From Scytalidium lignicola (taxonomy: Eukaryota; Ascomycota; Leotiomycetes): a DNA stretch of 64,000 nt. Below the pieces are notes generated by a model, which worked only from the letters and a program-made list of their open reading frames with translations, had not been told where the DNA came from and did no database searches. Made by a program: the position numbers and the translations under genes. The stretch lies in the NCBI GenBank assembly GCA_002812745.2, contig NCSJ02000174.1:1-64000 (forward strand), in the 5' to 3' direction. Shown here piece by piece: positions 21,314-36,712 of the stretch. The stretch's first letter is position 1, and every line of letters starts with the position of its first letter.

Positions 21314-23168
21314 TGGTAGCAATTAAGCTATAATGTTTACAAATATAGTAATATTAAGTAGCACTGAATGAGCACCAGAAAATGGCAGAGCAGAGACACC
21401 GACATATATATATATCTTCAAAAACATTATGCATACTGTGAGGAAAGGAGTCCCATCGGTATGACAACTCCTAACCAATTCCGAGGGAACAAATCCTGGA
21501 GTCGCCTTAACGCCACTGACGTAGATTACCTAGATCACCTGCTTCACGAAGCAGGAAGATTGACCAAATCTTTGCTTGCGGTCAGGAGGCACAGAATAGG
21601 ACCGTAGAGACGTGGGTTGAGCGTCCCTCGGGTGTGATGACAACCTGACGCTCAAGCAACGCAAGTCCGAGCGATCCGACCTCCACTAAGAGGGACAAAG
21701 GGAACGAGTCGAGCCAGCCCCAGCAGTATGGTTCCATAACTGAAATGCTTAATAACTGGACAACAGAAAGGACCCTGGACATTCCGGAGCCTCCGCATCT
21801 GGGGCAGCTCCCAATCAGTCCCAGGAGTTCTCCAGAAACGACTACGAGATCACCTTAGCACCAGGACTAAGAAGTGGTTCCCGAATCGGAAAACAAACAT
21901 CTGACACGAGAAAACTTTCATAAAGCGCCGTGTGTCAGTGAAGGGCCGATTATTTGAGTCAAACCTTGATCAGCATCGTGATGATTAGGTTATGAACTAG
22001 AAGGTTCGACGATAGACTTATGAGTTTTGCTGCGCTGGATGTCCGGAGATGGATCAGAAGCGATTGATAATTAATTGAACCTGCAGCTAATTATTTGTCG
22101 TAGGTATTCGTGAGAGAACGGAGTCGCATCCTTCGCTCTTCTCCAGCCTCGTCGCCATCAAAGGCACCTTTGGCATCTGTGTTGGAGAGGGTCCAGGACA
22201 GGCAACCGTCAGCCTTACGAGCGAGGGAGGAGCAGCAAAGTCTCGACAAACATCAGTATTGCCTCCTCCTGGCGGGTGGCGGCGAGCGGAGGAATAATTT
22301 TTGCACTGCCGATGGCACCACCGTTTTAATTACGCCACACCTTAATTACTCTTACAGGCCCAGCGTCGGCTGTACCTCGGCATACGATACCCAGCAGTAC
22401 CAACACCACCAACAACTCAAATATATCAAATATAGTCCTGTGTTTGATTTGTTTGACTCAAAATTGGGCTAATCTAGTTTGATTTGAGATGCTTGTATTG
22501 GTTTATATCTGTATGAATTATGTGAGTTGTTGACGGCGCTAAGAGGTCTAACTACCTTTAAAGTTGCAAGGTACATGTACAATACAAGCCCGTAAGGTTT
22601 TCATCTCTTCTAGTCTTAGGACATGATATTTCGCCTACATCACCGCAAATTAGACTCATGATAGGAGTAAGTATTAAAGTTCTTATGACATTGGTTACTG
22701 TTTCTTAATCACTTGTCACCCTCCTGGATTTCCTCTAGTGGCACAACCACATTGGCACTTCACGGCATCCATGTTGCTAGGAAATATGCCCCAATACCCA
22801 ATATTCAATAGCAAATCGCCTTCAAAGAAGTCACGGTTTATGGGAGAGGTGAAATGATGACAGGCTTTTGTTTCAGCAAGCAAGATCCCAGCCGCTCAAC
22901 ATATAATAAGTACTGGCGAACTCGGCTAGCATGTTGTAAATTCAACATATCGGTCAAATTATCTTAATTCCAGCCTAGGAAAAGAGAGCCTCGATAACCC
23001 CAGAACATCACAGCTAGGAGTAATACAGTACCAGAATAAGAGTACAGGTCTTAGGACATGAAGCCTTGCTAGTTTGCGTTCCGAAAGATCCCAAAGCAAT
23101 GAATATCTTGATAAGCCCATCATTCCAATCCAAACAAAAAAGAAAAGTACAAGAAGAGCCTTCGGCCC
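21314..23168. other. 1.9 kb intergenic region upstream of the transporter
   Basis: No supported gene. A 120-codon plus-strand frame at 22110-22472 has no family look and no conserved composition. This is upstream of the transporter and downstream of the deacetylase. Confidence 0.5.
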
Positions 23169-24134
23169 CTATTCACCCAATCTCTTCCCAGTCTCCTTGG
23201 AAGCCGTATCCAGTAAACCTCCTACTGATAAGACTCTCCACTCCCAGGCCTCTAGGCTCGTCAATACTAGCTCCAACTGTTCCGCAGAATACGACCGTCG
23301 ATCATGCATGATGATGATTCCTCCGGGTCTGATCATGCTAAGAATATGTCGAGCATTCAGCCTAGGAAAATGTATCTGGGGATCATGGGAGTATATAGAT
23401 CCTAATACAGTCATATATCCTAAATTCTTCAACCGTTTCACCATAGGCATGCTAAAGAATCCCGAAGCAGGCCGAAAATACTTCAAAGAAACCTCGCTAT
23501 CTCCTTTTCTAGAGTTCGACGATCGATCACCCTGGACCTTTGGAATCAGAGCTTCCACATCTTTGATTTGCCGCTCCAGAGTTTCCAGTGACAACTTGAA
23601 AGATGGGTCATCAGCCCAATCGTGGTTACCAATCTCATGTCCCTCTGTGAGTATCCTTTCGAGAATTCCGGGATAGGCACTGATTTGGTTGCCAATGACA
23701 AAGAATGTAGCCTTAGCGCCATGTTGTTGTAGCAAATCTAAAATCTTTGCCGTCTCACTCGATGGTGCATCATCGAGTGTAAGAGCAACCACTTTTTGAG
23801 ATAGTGGCACATGGAACAACACGTCTGGATATTTCCACTGAAGAAAATCGATAATGAGGGACGGGGGGCTATAAACAATGTATCCTAGTAGGAAAATAAC
23901 AAGCACTGCCGACAGAACGATCGTACCCATTATTAGGAAAGGACTCATTTTCCGCTGCTGGCGGCTGCGGCCTCTATGAGGCGTTTTAAATATTGGATCT
24001 TCTTGGTATAGCTGCTCCTCATCCTCTATTTTCTCATACAGAGCAAGCGACGAGCAACGTGAAATACACCATCGTAGATAGATGAATAACGGGTTGGTTC
24101 TCCGTGCGCGTCGCAGTAGGGGGATTAATGGCAT
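23169..24134 (-). CDS. Membrane-anchored polysaccharide (chitin-type) deacetylase
   Basis: Single exon, 321 residues. A cytoplasmic basic N-terminus is followed by a signal-anchor helix (about residues 65-87, 'FLIMGTIVLSAVLVIFLLGY'), so the catalytic part faces the ER lumen or wall (type II topology). The NodB homology domain carries its five motifs: 'ALTLDDAPS' (catalytic and metal Asp pair), 'GHEIGNHDWADD' (metal-binding HxxxH), 'YFRPASGFF' (motif 3), and 'IIIMHDRRS' (motif 5, catalytic His). The family removes N-acetyl groups from chitin or related wall polymers. The domain is compact and lacks chitin-binding modules. It lies head-to-tail upstream of a DUF3433 gene on the same strand. Confidence 0.88.
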   Translation of the reverse strand: MPLIPLLRRARRTNPLFIYLRWCISRCSSLALYEKIEDEEQLYQEDPIFKTPHRGRSRQQRKMSPFLIMGTIVLSAVLVIFLLGYIVYSPPSLIIDFLQWKYPDVLFHVPLSQKVVALTLDDAPSSETAKILDLLQQHGAKATFFVIGNQISAYPGILERILTEGHEIGNHDWADDPSFKLSLETLERQIKDVEALIPKVQGDRSSNSRKGDSEVSLKYFRPASGFFSMPMVKRLKNLGYMTVLGSIYSHDPQIHFPRLNARHILSMIRPGGIIIMHDRRSYSAEQLELVLTSLEAWEWRVLSVGGLLDTASKETGKRLGE

Positions 24135-24567
24135 AATACTATGGCCTTAAAATCACCTGACAACGAAAATGCTTCTTTAATTGTATTTTTGGCTCGAGGA
24201 ATGTGATGATCGGGTGTGTTCCTTAATTCCGAACTTGCCTACCAAATCACGATACGCGAACCGAGCCGCTTTAAGCTTCTCGTATTACACCTCGAGTACT
24301 GACTCCAAGCATGCGAGTCTAGTACCTTTATCCACCATCATTCCCCAAAACCGAGCAGGTGGGTTGGGAGATACAGTGTTAGTAATTATACTTTGTGCTA
24401 GAAAAAAGGAAGAGAGTGGGATAGATAAAGGATACTTGTCATCCAGTTGATAGTCATGAAATATATCATCTCAATATCAAACATCCCAGATCTCCTTATA
24501 TATACACCAAACCCATCAAACCATGAAGACACATGTTCTGCCTGCCAAAACTCCAGTTATATATAAA
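24135..24567. other. 433-nt spacer between two minus-strand genes
   Basis: Contains the deacetylase promoter and the 3' flank of the DUF3433 gene. An 89-codon plus-strand frame here has no supporting features. Confidence 0.4.
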
Positions 24568-27078
24568 TCACACCCATTGCTCATTACTCAAGACAATCAT
24601 ATCAGAAACAGACTTTCTTTCCAGTCTGTCAATCCCAAGCCATTTCCGACCGTGCCTTCCTTGGTGTATACCAAAGGTATAAATACCTCCATCGGGCTTT
24701 GCAGCTAGCAGTCTCGTAACCATATCCGACCTTGACTTCAACGAGCGAAACAATGCATCATCAAGCATCTTGCTGCCGTACATAAAGCTGATAATCTCTG
24801 CAAGACAGTCGGTGCCGTGTGGAAGATACATCTGCCGTCGATTTGGTATGAGAAGAAGTAGACCGAAAAGATATAGAACCAGAAGGCTAAGGAGAATGTA
24901 AAAAGAAGGCAGATTCGGAATCATCCGGACAGTATTGGCCGGAGTTGTGAGGGGGAATAAGAACCCACCCGCAAGAATAGGTAGCAGAATAAAAAGAAAC
25001 GAGAGGAGAGATAAGGCAGCTACTCTGTAGTGGCCAACTCGCATCGCATTTAGGAAGCATCGGAAGTTGAAAGATGCATGATAGTCTAGTAAGAGAGACC
25101 GATCTGCTGAACAGCCATCTCGCTTGCTAAGTTCTGCCCAGGGTTGGAGCTTTCTTATAGCATTATCGACGGTTTGGAAGGCTAAAAAGAGAATCTGGCC
25201 AAGAAGTGATGGGATGAAACTGTAAAGGAAGTTCCCCGAGGAAAAGCCTGCCGTGTTCGGAGCCACATCTACTTTGGGTGGAAATCCTTTTCGAATAGCT
25301 GTAGAAGGTAAGAATGATAGCACCATTAGTGCAATCAGGAGAACAGTTCCCGTGACAACCCAAAGGATAACATAAGAGTCCTGCAGGTACCACGGAATAT
25401 ACCGAAATCGTATGTTGCTATCATAGATGTCCCTCTCATTCACGGAATGCGATGACCGATCGATTCCGGCTCCCTGAAAGCTTCTCTGCCACTTCCTTCC
25501 ATCGCCCGTATGGCGGTGCATGGAGTGGTACTCCTCGCCAATACAGTAGAAAACAGACTGGGAACCGGTTGAAGTGTGCCAGTACCCTAGACGATCGTTT
25601 CGGGAGCCAAGCCTGCATTTGAGCTCAACTTTACGTCCTATTGTGTCCGTTTCGTGAAAGCTGGGCAAACAGTTGCTCCGAGGTAGCAGCGCCATGATAT
25701 CTGCTAACGAGCGAGGATCCCATCTCAGTCCAGTACAACATCGGAAGAAAACAATTCCTGTGATAACCGTCGCTATGACGATAAGAATGTATATCGCAAT
25801 CAACGTCCACGCAACGGCCTGAACAGCTGTCCATCGCCAAACACCTTCCACCAGTATGACCGAAAAAAGACAGCTTTGGAGGGGTATCGTAAACACAGAT
25901 AACCAAAAAAGAATATTACAAAATCCAAGAATCGGCAGTCCCTGCCAACGCGGCCAGAATGAGCTCGAAGGATATATTGTCTGGAAAATAGCGTTGGATC
26001 TCGTTTCCGCCATCATCATAAAGGGGGTAATCCTCATAATCGCTGACATAACGCATTGAATCCAAAGAAATAAAAATGCTGCAAGAATTTGTGGTAATAT
26101 CCCAAACAGAAAGTATCGGCTTCCATATATGCCTGCATACCATGCCAAAAGGCCATTGTGATGAGTGGAATAGATGGCACAGAACATGAGTGCCGCCGTC
26201 ATTAAAAGAGTCATAAGCGTTAACATAATCATTGATAAAGGTCGTAAAATCGTGGGTATAAACGTTAGGTCGTGATATCGTGCTGTGTTAAACTTTGGTT
26301 CAACGGGTATAAAATTTGGTTTATATCGTAAGTCTTCATTCGAAGCTTGATTTGCAGCAGATGCATTCGAGGAGCGGGGTGGTGATAGAGGGGCAGTTGC
26401 ATTGAAATTGAATAAATTAGTGCTCTCAGTGGTGTTTTGGTCCTGTCTTACAGGTTCCAACTCCTGTCGAGTCGGTGCTGGATACCGAAGGCCCAGATCA
26501 GGAATTATCCGCTCAACAGGATATGAGTCCGCGCTTGATCCTGTTCCCCGTCTTTGGAGTTTCCGTACCTCCTCATCCCGTGTTAGTTGGTCAATAGCAA
26601 ATCGGATGTACGGAGTATCGTCTGTATCTGGGGTGGGTGGACCGGAATCCATGTCGAGAGACTTGTCACTAGTCGCCGCCTGAGTGTGATTGTTCTTGAT
26701 CACCCGTTTATCAAGTCGTGTATCAAACGGTATATTTGATTCGTATGCATCTCTATTAGCATCATTTGTCCATTCCGTAGTACTGCTAGTTGGCTGGACG
26801 CTCGCGAGATAGCTGCGAGGTGTTTGAGCTCGTGACGGAGGCGTCGCCCAACGAACAACAGTGGTAGGATCCGAAAAACTGGAGGTATCCGTTGAAGAGA
26901 ACTCGTCGTCGAGCTGCACGGCAGTTGCTCTCACTGGGGATTTCTGCTGAAGGTCTGGGAGGTTATCTGGAACATTCACCACGGATCAGAAAGAGACTTC
27001 TACAAACACCCAAAGGCTTCATTGGATAACCGGATGCTCACGATTGATTTGGTGGATTAACAATTCCTCTAGGTTCAT
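24568..27078 (-). CDS. DUF3433-type multispanning membrane protein
   Basis: Two exons: a 37-nt first exon (27078-27042, 'MNLEELLIHQIN') and 26966-24568, joined in phase 1 over a 75-nt intron (GTGAGC donor, TTCCAG acceptor), giving 811 residues. The long open frame has no ATG of its own, so the small first exon supplies the start. The first 240 residues are Ser/Thr/Pro-rich and disordered. Then come two blocks of membrane helices, each starting with a helix pair, including 'MTLLMTAALMFCAIYST', 'SVFTIPLQSCLFSVILVEGV', 'VILWVVTGTVLLIALMVLSF' and 'LSLLVLYLFGLLLLIPNRRQ', about ten in total. This duplicated layout is that of the fungal DUF3433 family, whose function is unknown. It is probably a plasma-membrane protein. 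Confidence 0.75.
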
Positions 27079-28087
27079 CCTGAAAGCAACTCCACCAATA
27101 ATTCATGCAAAATACTGAAGAATGCATCATCAAGGAAGTTAGAAGGTTATAACAACTTGATGAGTGGCTAGGAGCGGTGGAAGAGAAGGAGGAGGCTGGG
27201 AGTCCGCATCATTTGTAGATGGCTGGAATACCAGCCCTCTCGCGACGAACGTAAATGATCATGAGTCCCCGCACGATTAGAATTACCAAAGCTGACACTT
27301 ACACCAGCCATCTTGATTGTATTTATTATCATGCGATAGGTCCGACTATGGTCGATGCGACGTTTGACAACACCGAGGGGAACATACCCCCACTGTATAA
27401 CACACCCCTGTTACTGCATCCTGACATTTTGCCTGACAACAGAGCAGCACTGCACTGTAATGCACTGTAATATACACATGCACGACACGTAGCTCGGCGA
27501 TCGAGGCGCGATTTCGCGTTTCCCATGCGAATAATACAGTAATAATGATATCATGCAATAAGCATTTCCCCATCCGAGCTAATCTTTGTGCGCGCGCTTT
27601 TTTGCGTTATGTCACGACTCACTACAGCAGTTACGGAGATACATTCGATCCAAATAAGATTTCGTATGCAATTAGATGCATAATTTTGATACAGATTGTA
27701 CTACTAAATTTATTTCGTAGCTACTCCTCCCCTTCTAGAGCATAATTACGATCCGCCTTTCCTTTTTGCCGCCTGGTGGCCATCTAAGATCGCTTGGTGT
27801 TAATTCATTTGCCATGCATGCAAGGTCGCAATGCTTAATAACTTTGTCTATGCGAGTGGCTTTACAATTGGGGTAATTAGGGTTTTGTGTTCTTATGCTG
27901 TCATATTAGCTAGCGCGTCACGCAGTTACGCGTTACGGAGGGGCCCGCGTTCCTGCCGAGCCTGCTTAGCACTCACGAGATACTGAGACCCCTTCTATCA
28001 AAGCGCATTCAAGACTGTTCTTCTGCTTCAATTAGCTGTTCCTTCCACTTGTATACCCGTCACAAAGAATAGCACCATTCATATCCA
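27079..28087. promoter_or_regulatory. Divergent promoter region between DUF3433 and LRR genes
   Basis: About 1 kb between two divergent start codons. It includes short palindromes and a (tgcactgtaa) direct repeat near 27450-27470. No gene is supported: the frames on both strands at 27255-27745 have random composition. Confidence 0.45.
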
Positions 28088-29713
28088 ATGCCAGAAGAAC
28101 CCACCCTTCCAAGATTAACGTGGAATCCCAACAGATCCACGTATGGCAGTTCGCCTCGCAAGCGCGTCCGTCTAAGTAGTCCAGTTGTCTCTAGTGATCC
28201 TATTTTTTCCAGTGAGGATGATCCATCAGTGGACAACTATAACCATAATCGTCAAAAGAGGAGATATCGAGGTCCGTGGTATCGGCAGCAGGTAGCATCA
28301 GATCCTCCAAATCAAGAATTGGATCAAGACCAGCCCAATACAGATAGGAAAGTGAAACGAACACTCGAGAGGCAATATGACAGCGGCGTTTGGCTTGGGA
28401 GTGATTTCACAGATAATGATGAGGTGGTGGATGGGCTGGGCCCGGTCAATGGATTCTTGAACTCCCGCTTTCACACGAGACAAGTCGGCCTTCCCAGGCT
28501 AAACCGCGAGATATCGCCATCACCAGAGGAACTTGCACAAAGGCAGATTGAAATGTGTTTGGACACGGGAAATGAGACCATCGATTTGTCGTACGTTAAA
28601 TTTGTGCTCCTGTCTTCAAAACTGATCATTGCTCCCAGTTCTCATTCTCTCACGACAATCTCAAACACAACTATACGCCCCTTAGCTTCGTTTGCCTGCA
28701 TTCCTCGAATCACATCTATCAATGAGGGAATCTTTTCACCTTTAGTACCTCATTTAAAAATATTTCTCTCGTCAAATTCTCTCACCACTCTTCCGGGGGA
28801 ACTTTTCAATCTAGATCGACTTTCGGTTCTAAGTCTACGGGGCAACCTACTGCAGGAATTACCATCTACAATTGGGAATTTATGTAATCTCTCAGAACTA
28901 AACATTTCTCAAAATTTCTTACGTTACCTTCCATATGAGATTCTTAATCTCTTTTCCCAGGGAAGCCAACTGCGAAGCTTTCAAATTCATCCAAACCCCT
29001 TTATCGCACCGGAGGATTCCGATTCCGAGCACATTAACAAGGACGCCGATACCGATGTAATGGCTGAAAGATATATCCAAGCTAGAGGACTAGGGCCGTG
29101 GCATCCGCAATGGCATCTCGAATATAAAGGGCGGACAGAAACGAGGTATTTTTCTATTGACGGAGACATTTTTAAAGGTCCTATATTTCCAGGTGATATA
29201 AATGAGAAGTATGCAGTTGCAAGGTCCGAACAAACCACCGGTTTTGCTTCCCAAATATCGGGGAATTCTGTACCTTTTGTTAGTAATTTCGACTTTCCTC
29301 CATCAGAATCTGGTTATCTGTCACGCGCCCCCTCACTGATCGAGGCCTCGTTGGTTGCATGTACGAAAAGCTTGCAGCTTCCATATCTTCAAACTTTTCT
29401 TCCTGACGATAGCCCTGAGAAATTGCACACCTTACTCTCTAGGGCTGCTATATCAAAAGCCAGCGGAGGCAATAAATGCACCATTTGTGGACGAAACTAT
29501 ATCATACCTAGAACTGAATGGATAGAATGGTGGAGAATTACAAGATTAGCAGAAGATAATAGGATGCCTACCACACTGAGACAGACGGAAAACTTTAGAG
29601 ACATTATCGAAAGTACGGTTCCTTTGATTAGAAGAGGCTGCAGTTGGCTCTGCGGGCCCGAAGATCTAGTTACACATGGAAGAAACGAAAGAAGGGGGCC
29701 TCGGACTGTCTAG
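28088..29713 (+). CDS. Leucine-rich-repeat protein with a C-terminal Cys motif
   Basis: Single exon, 541 residues. The N-terminal 150 residues are basic/acidic and disordered. An LRR domain covers about residues 180-310, with clear repeats 'LKIFLSSNSLTTLPGELFNL', 'LSVLSLRGNLLQELPSTIG' and 'LSELNISQNFLRYLPYEIL'. The region after it contains 'RGLGPWHPQWHLEYKGR' and, near the C-terminus, a CxxC 'KCTICGRNYI', later 'RRGCSWLCGPED', which may form a zinc site. Proteins with this order occur in many Pezizomycotina without a known function; LRRs imply a protein partner. Start ATG 28088 is the first in the frame. Confidence 0.78.
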   Translation: MPEEPTLPRLTWNPNRSTYGSSPRKRVRLSSPVVSSDPIFSSEDDPSVDNYNHNRQKRRYRGPWYRQQVASDPPNQELDQDQPNTDRKVKRTLERQYDSGVWLGSDFTDNDEVVDGLGPVNGFLNSRFHTRQVGLPRLNREISPSPEELAQRQIEMCLDTGNETIDLSYVKFVLLSSKLIIAPSSHSLTTISNTTIRPLASFACIPRITSINEGIFSPLVPHLKIFLSSNSLTTLPGELFNLDRLSVLSLRGNLLQELPSTIGNLCNLSELNISQNFLRYLPYEILNLFSQGSQLRSFQIHPNPFIAPEDSDSEHINKDADTDVMAERYIQARGLGPWHPQWHLEYKGRTETRYFSIDGDIFKGPIFPGDINEKYAVARSEQTTGFASQISGNSVPFVSNFDFPPSESGYLSRAPSLIEASLVACTKSLQLPYLQTFLPDDSPEKLHTLLSRAAISKASGGNKCTICGRNYIIPRTEWIEWWRITRLAEDNRMPTTLRQTENFRDIIESTVPLIRRGCSWLCGPEDLVTHGRNERRGPRTV

Positions 29714-30440
29714 GTGGTGTCCCTCTTTTGAGATGTCTCAAGTTTTAACATCATTTTATGGACTGGTATGGAGGAAGGAGTCGTAGTGGCTGGCATACCT
29801 CCAATGGCAGTTCACAATGTCACATATGTTGAAGGAAGATGATCTTGGGCCACGCATAGACTATGTGCCTCCGGGCGTGTTTCTTGCGACTATACAAAGT
29901 TTCGTTAACACCTTTGAGTAGTAAACTGCGTCACATATGAAGTATAGGCCGTGGAAACGATTCACCAGTAAGGAGCTGTGCCTTGTTATAACTTACTTGG
30001 CCGGGGAATGGACGGAAATTTTATCCATTCTCATGCCTCGTTTGACATCTAAATTGGAAAAGAGTGATATTATATCAATGTGATATGCATCTCCTTCATA
30101 GCCAATTACTTCTTCCAGAAGGCAATTCGCAGCTCTATCGAGGACCTTCATGCAAATATTATACATTGCCAAAATCTACGGTGGAAGGGGTTTCTGAGGT
30201 TACAAAAATATCAAGACATTCGATCTATAATATATATACCTTAGGCATACCATCTTCGGATAGATCGATACTTGCAGCATCGATAGAACTTTGCAGGTGG
30301 TCAAGCTTTCGTCTGCCTAGAATTGCAAATACATATGGAGCTTCCGAATAGTTAGTAGGAACTATATCCGCATCGTGATGATAGGTTATAGTTGCCGCAA
30401 TTACGTTCAACCTGACATAACGAAATACAAGACGATAGAT
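29714..30440. other. Flank of the LRR gene, no gene seen
   Basis: 3' flank of the LRR gene passing into AT-rich sequence. The short frame at 30064-30351 is unsupported. Confidence 0.4.
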
Positions 30441-30945
30441 TGCTGAAATGTACAGTATAGATTTTAAAGAAAAGTGAGTTAGTTACTGAGCTACAGTGGG
30501 CGTAAGGTCAAATATATTATATACATTTAGGTAGGTAGAAACAGGATGGCTGGTATTGGAGGTGGGTTTCTCCTTGGTCATGTGATATCTGATTGATCAC
30601 TTGATGATAAGGTTTACCATATGTCACGTGATCAGGGTTGCAACATAGATAACTACACCGCTTTGCGACCTTCTCCAGTAAAACCTTCTTGGATTTCTCA
30701 GCTGATGCGGTTTCCTAGCCTTCGTTTGGTGTTAGATCGTGCATTCAAGTGTACACATTGGCTTCCTGTCACCGCCAGACCGGCCGGTTGGTGCTGAAAA
30801 GCCGATCACGTGATAGAAGGGAAACACACCTACAGTGCTAGCCACCCTATTTTACCTACCTTAAAATTGTATATATTCAGGCCTTATGCCTATAATAGCT
30901 CAGTAACCAATTCACTCCCTATTAAACTTATACTGTATTTCAGCA
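30441..30945. mobile_element. MITE-like palindromic (foldback) element, 505 bp
   Basis: The left end begins tgctgaaatgtacagtata and the right end finishes with the reverse complement, tatactgtatttcagca. The two arms align imperfectly for roughly 150-200 bp each, including ttactgagct, taaggtaggta and a CACGTGAT block at the inner end. No ORF. Long inverted arms around a short centre describe a foldback MITE. I could not see a clear target-site duplication (flanks gacgatagat and gttggaaac). It is present as one complete copy plus two solo arms further right. Confidence 0.65.
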
Positions 30946-31899
30946 GTTGGAAACACCTAGATAGATCGGATCGCACCTAGCTAGTACGGATAATGTCGTC
31001 GACAGCTCATGAGCTGAGCATGTCCATGTAATCTGTCTTAACTTACCTTAAGTGACAGGGCGTAAGAATAATTGGATATCGGAAATCTCAAAGACTGGGA
31101 GTGCTTTGTTGCTACAATAAACAAATCTCGTGGTCTGCGCTCAGATATCTTACGGTACCCTACCACATGCATATTGTATTGTCAATGAAGTTTCTACTAA
31201 CGGCATAAAATGTATCTAAAAATAGAGAATGTTGTACCGTATCTTTGTTGCATTCACACGTCAAATATTCTTTCCTGAATATGGAATCTCAACAGTTCAA
31301 TATCCGTTAAGGGCAGAAACTCGCCATGGATCGCCGAAATTCATCAGTCCCTAGGCAGATTGAAGAGAATAGATGCTCAATAGGTGGGATTATGGGTTTA
31401 ACGATGCGAATAATAAAGTCGAAGCAATTGTTTCTAACCGTATGCTCTTTCAAATTACAAACTCGAACGTGAGCAGTCTATTTTTATACGTTATTCCTAG
31501 ATACATCCTGTACAAAAGAGGAGGAAAAGGGGTTTCGACAGCATACTTCGGAGCTACCACCTTCGTCTGTCAGCTCGGCTTCCACTATATATATAAAAGT
31601 CTCAAGAATATTTCATGTCATAACTATTGATGAGATCAGTCTATACGGCTGGCTAAGTCTTATTATGCCTTAGACCTAAAAATTCACTATCACCTTAACA
31701 TGCATGGTAGAATTCGAAGGTGGTAGGCGTGGCTATTCTACGTAGTATATACAACTAAATATGGTCTAAGTTGGAACTAAGTCAACAACATTCATTAGCT
31801 TTAAGAGTAACCTAAATCTCATACAAACCAGCCACCTGTCATTACTTTTAGATTGCGTTCCAATAAGGCGGAGGAATCTAAGCTGAAAGGCGAGTCACG
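30946..31899. other. AT-rich spacer
   Basis: Low-coding, AT-rich sequence between the complete element and the first solo arm. No gene or repeat recognised. Confidence 0.4.
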
Positions 31900-32080
31900 T
31901 GACACGCGGGGTAAACCCTATTCATCACGTGATTATAATATCACGTAATAGAGGGAAAACACACCTACAGTGCCAGCCATCTTATTTTACCTAGGAATTG
32001 TATGTATATATTCAGGCCTTATGCCCACCATAGCTCAGTAACGAATTCACTCCTTATTAAACCTATACTGTATTTCAGCA
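31900..32080. repeat. Solo right arm of the MITE-like element
   Basis: Begins near a tcacgtgac block and runs through cctacagtgccagcc, attcaggccttatgcc and atagctcagtaac to the end tatactgtatttcagca. It closely matches the right arm at about 30800-30945, but is longer at its inner end. No matching left arm lies upstream within 1 kb. Confidence 0.7.
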
Positions 32081-32491
32081 CTCTATTCAAAACATACTTG
32101 GTAGTTACTATAGTTAGAGAGATACCTAACCAAATACCTAAATAGTAACAAATTTTCCAGTTTGTCATATTATATGTCTAACAATATACGGTACCTAGAG
32201 CACTCTAGGAGCAGGGAATCAGAACGTACATATCAATTAAACTTATCAGAATTTTCACCTAAGGGTTCGAGCACACTACTGCAGTAGGTTTCCTTTAGAT
32301 TCTCTTGGTGTCGTTATGTTATAGGTGTAAGTGATGCTTTCTTTGTATTCATATGTGAAGGGTACCTTATTATAGTACCATCCGAGACTAGAATCTAATT
32401 GGCTAGAATATTACTTAGCTAATTTGAGAAGCTACCTGAATTAAGGTTCTTTCTTTACTGATAAAATTCCAGATCAAAGCTAACTATTCTT

Positions 32492-32660
32492 TGCTGAAAT
32501 ATACAGTATAGGTTTAATGAGTGAGGAGTGAATTGGTTACTGAACATTTAGATAGGTAAAAATAGTACTGAAGGTGTGTTTCACGTAATATCTGATCGAT
32601 CACGTGATATACATGATTCATACTGTATGTCGTGTGACCATATTTTTAGCATTTTTAGTA
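32492..32660. repeat. Solo left arm of the MITE-like element
   Basis: Starts tgctgaaatatacagtata and continues with gtgaattggttactga and gatcgatcacgtgatat. It is the inverted counterpart of the solo arm at 31900-32080, with an internal deletion of about 40 nt relative to it. No right arm follows. Confidence 0.65.
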
Positions 32661-36277
<3,617 letters not shown>

Positions 36278-36712
36278 GAGGGGTCCCTTCAGCATTAAGT
36301 GGATAGATTAGTCAAAGGATTGGGGGCGTTATATCATCTACTATCATTGGAGACGTATTGACAGTCGAATTCTTCGTTCCATCTTTTTAAAGCGAGTANT
36401 TACGGTCTGATTTACGCGATGAAGAAGGGATATCCATATGTCAGTGTCTCTAGCGTTATGTTCTCTTCTCGGGATTTTCGATATAAACATTGCGTTCTCG
36501 ACCACTGCACGGAGTATATATATATATTCATGTTTTTTAATGGAGATCTCCTCTTTCACGATGGTAAGGCATTGGGAGATGGGAAATTACTGAAGATAAA
36601 ATTATGGATAACAACAAGAGCGATACTCTCACAAGGTATCCATATGTTCGTGATCGCAGCGATTTGTGGTACATAGGCCCATTCAATAATTATTACCAAC
36701 AGTATGCTATCA
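36278..36712. other. Convergent spacer between RAC1 and the NOP6-like gene
   Basis: 435 nt holding the two 3' ends. An N is at 36399. No gene seen. Confidence 0.45.

Noticed and set aside
22110..22472. 120-codon plus-strand frame upstream of the hexose transporter
   Set aside because: No family resemblance, no splice partners, low-complexity end.
30890..30912. tagctcagtaac segment resembling a tRNA A box inside the repeat arm (also at 32030-32045)
   Set aside because: No matching B box (GGTTCGANNCC) and no cloverleaf can be drawn; the similarity is part of the repeat itself.
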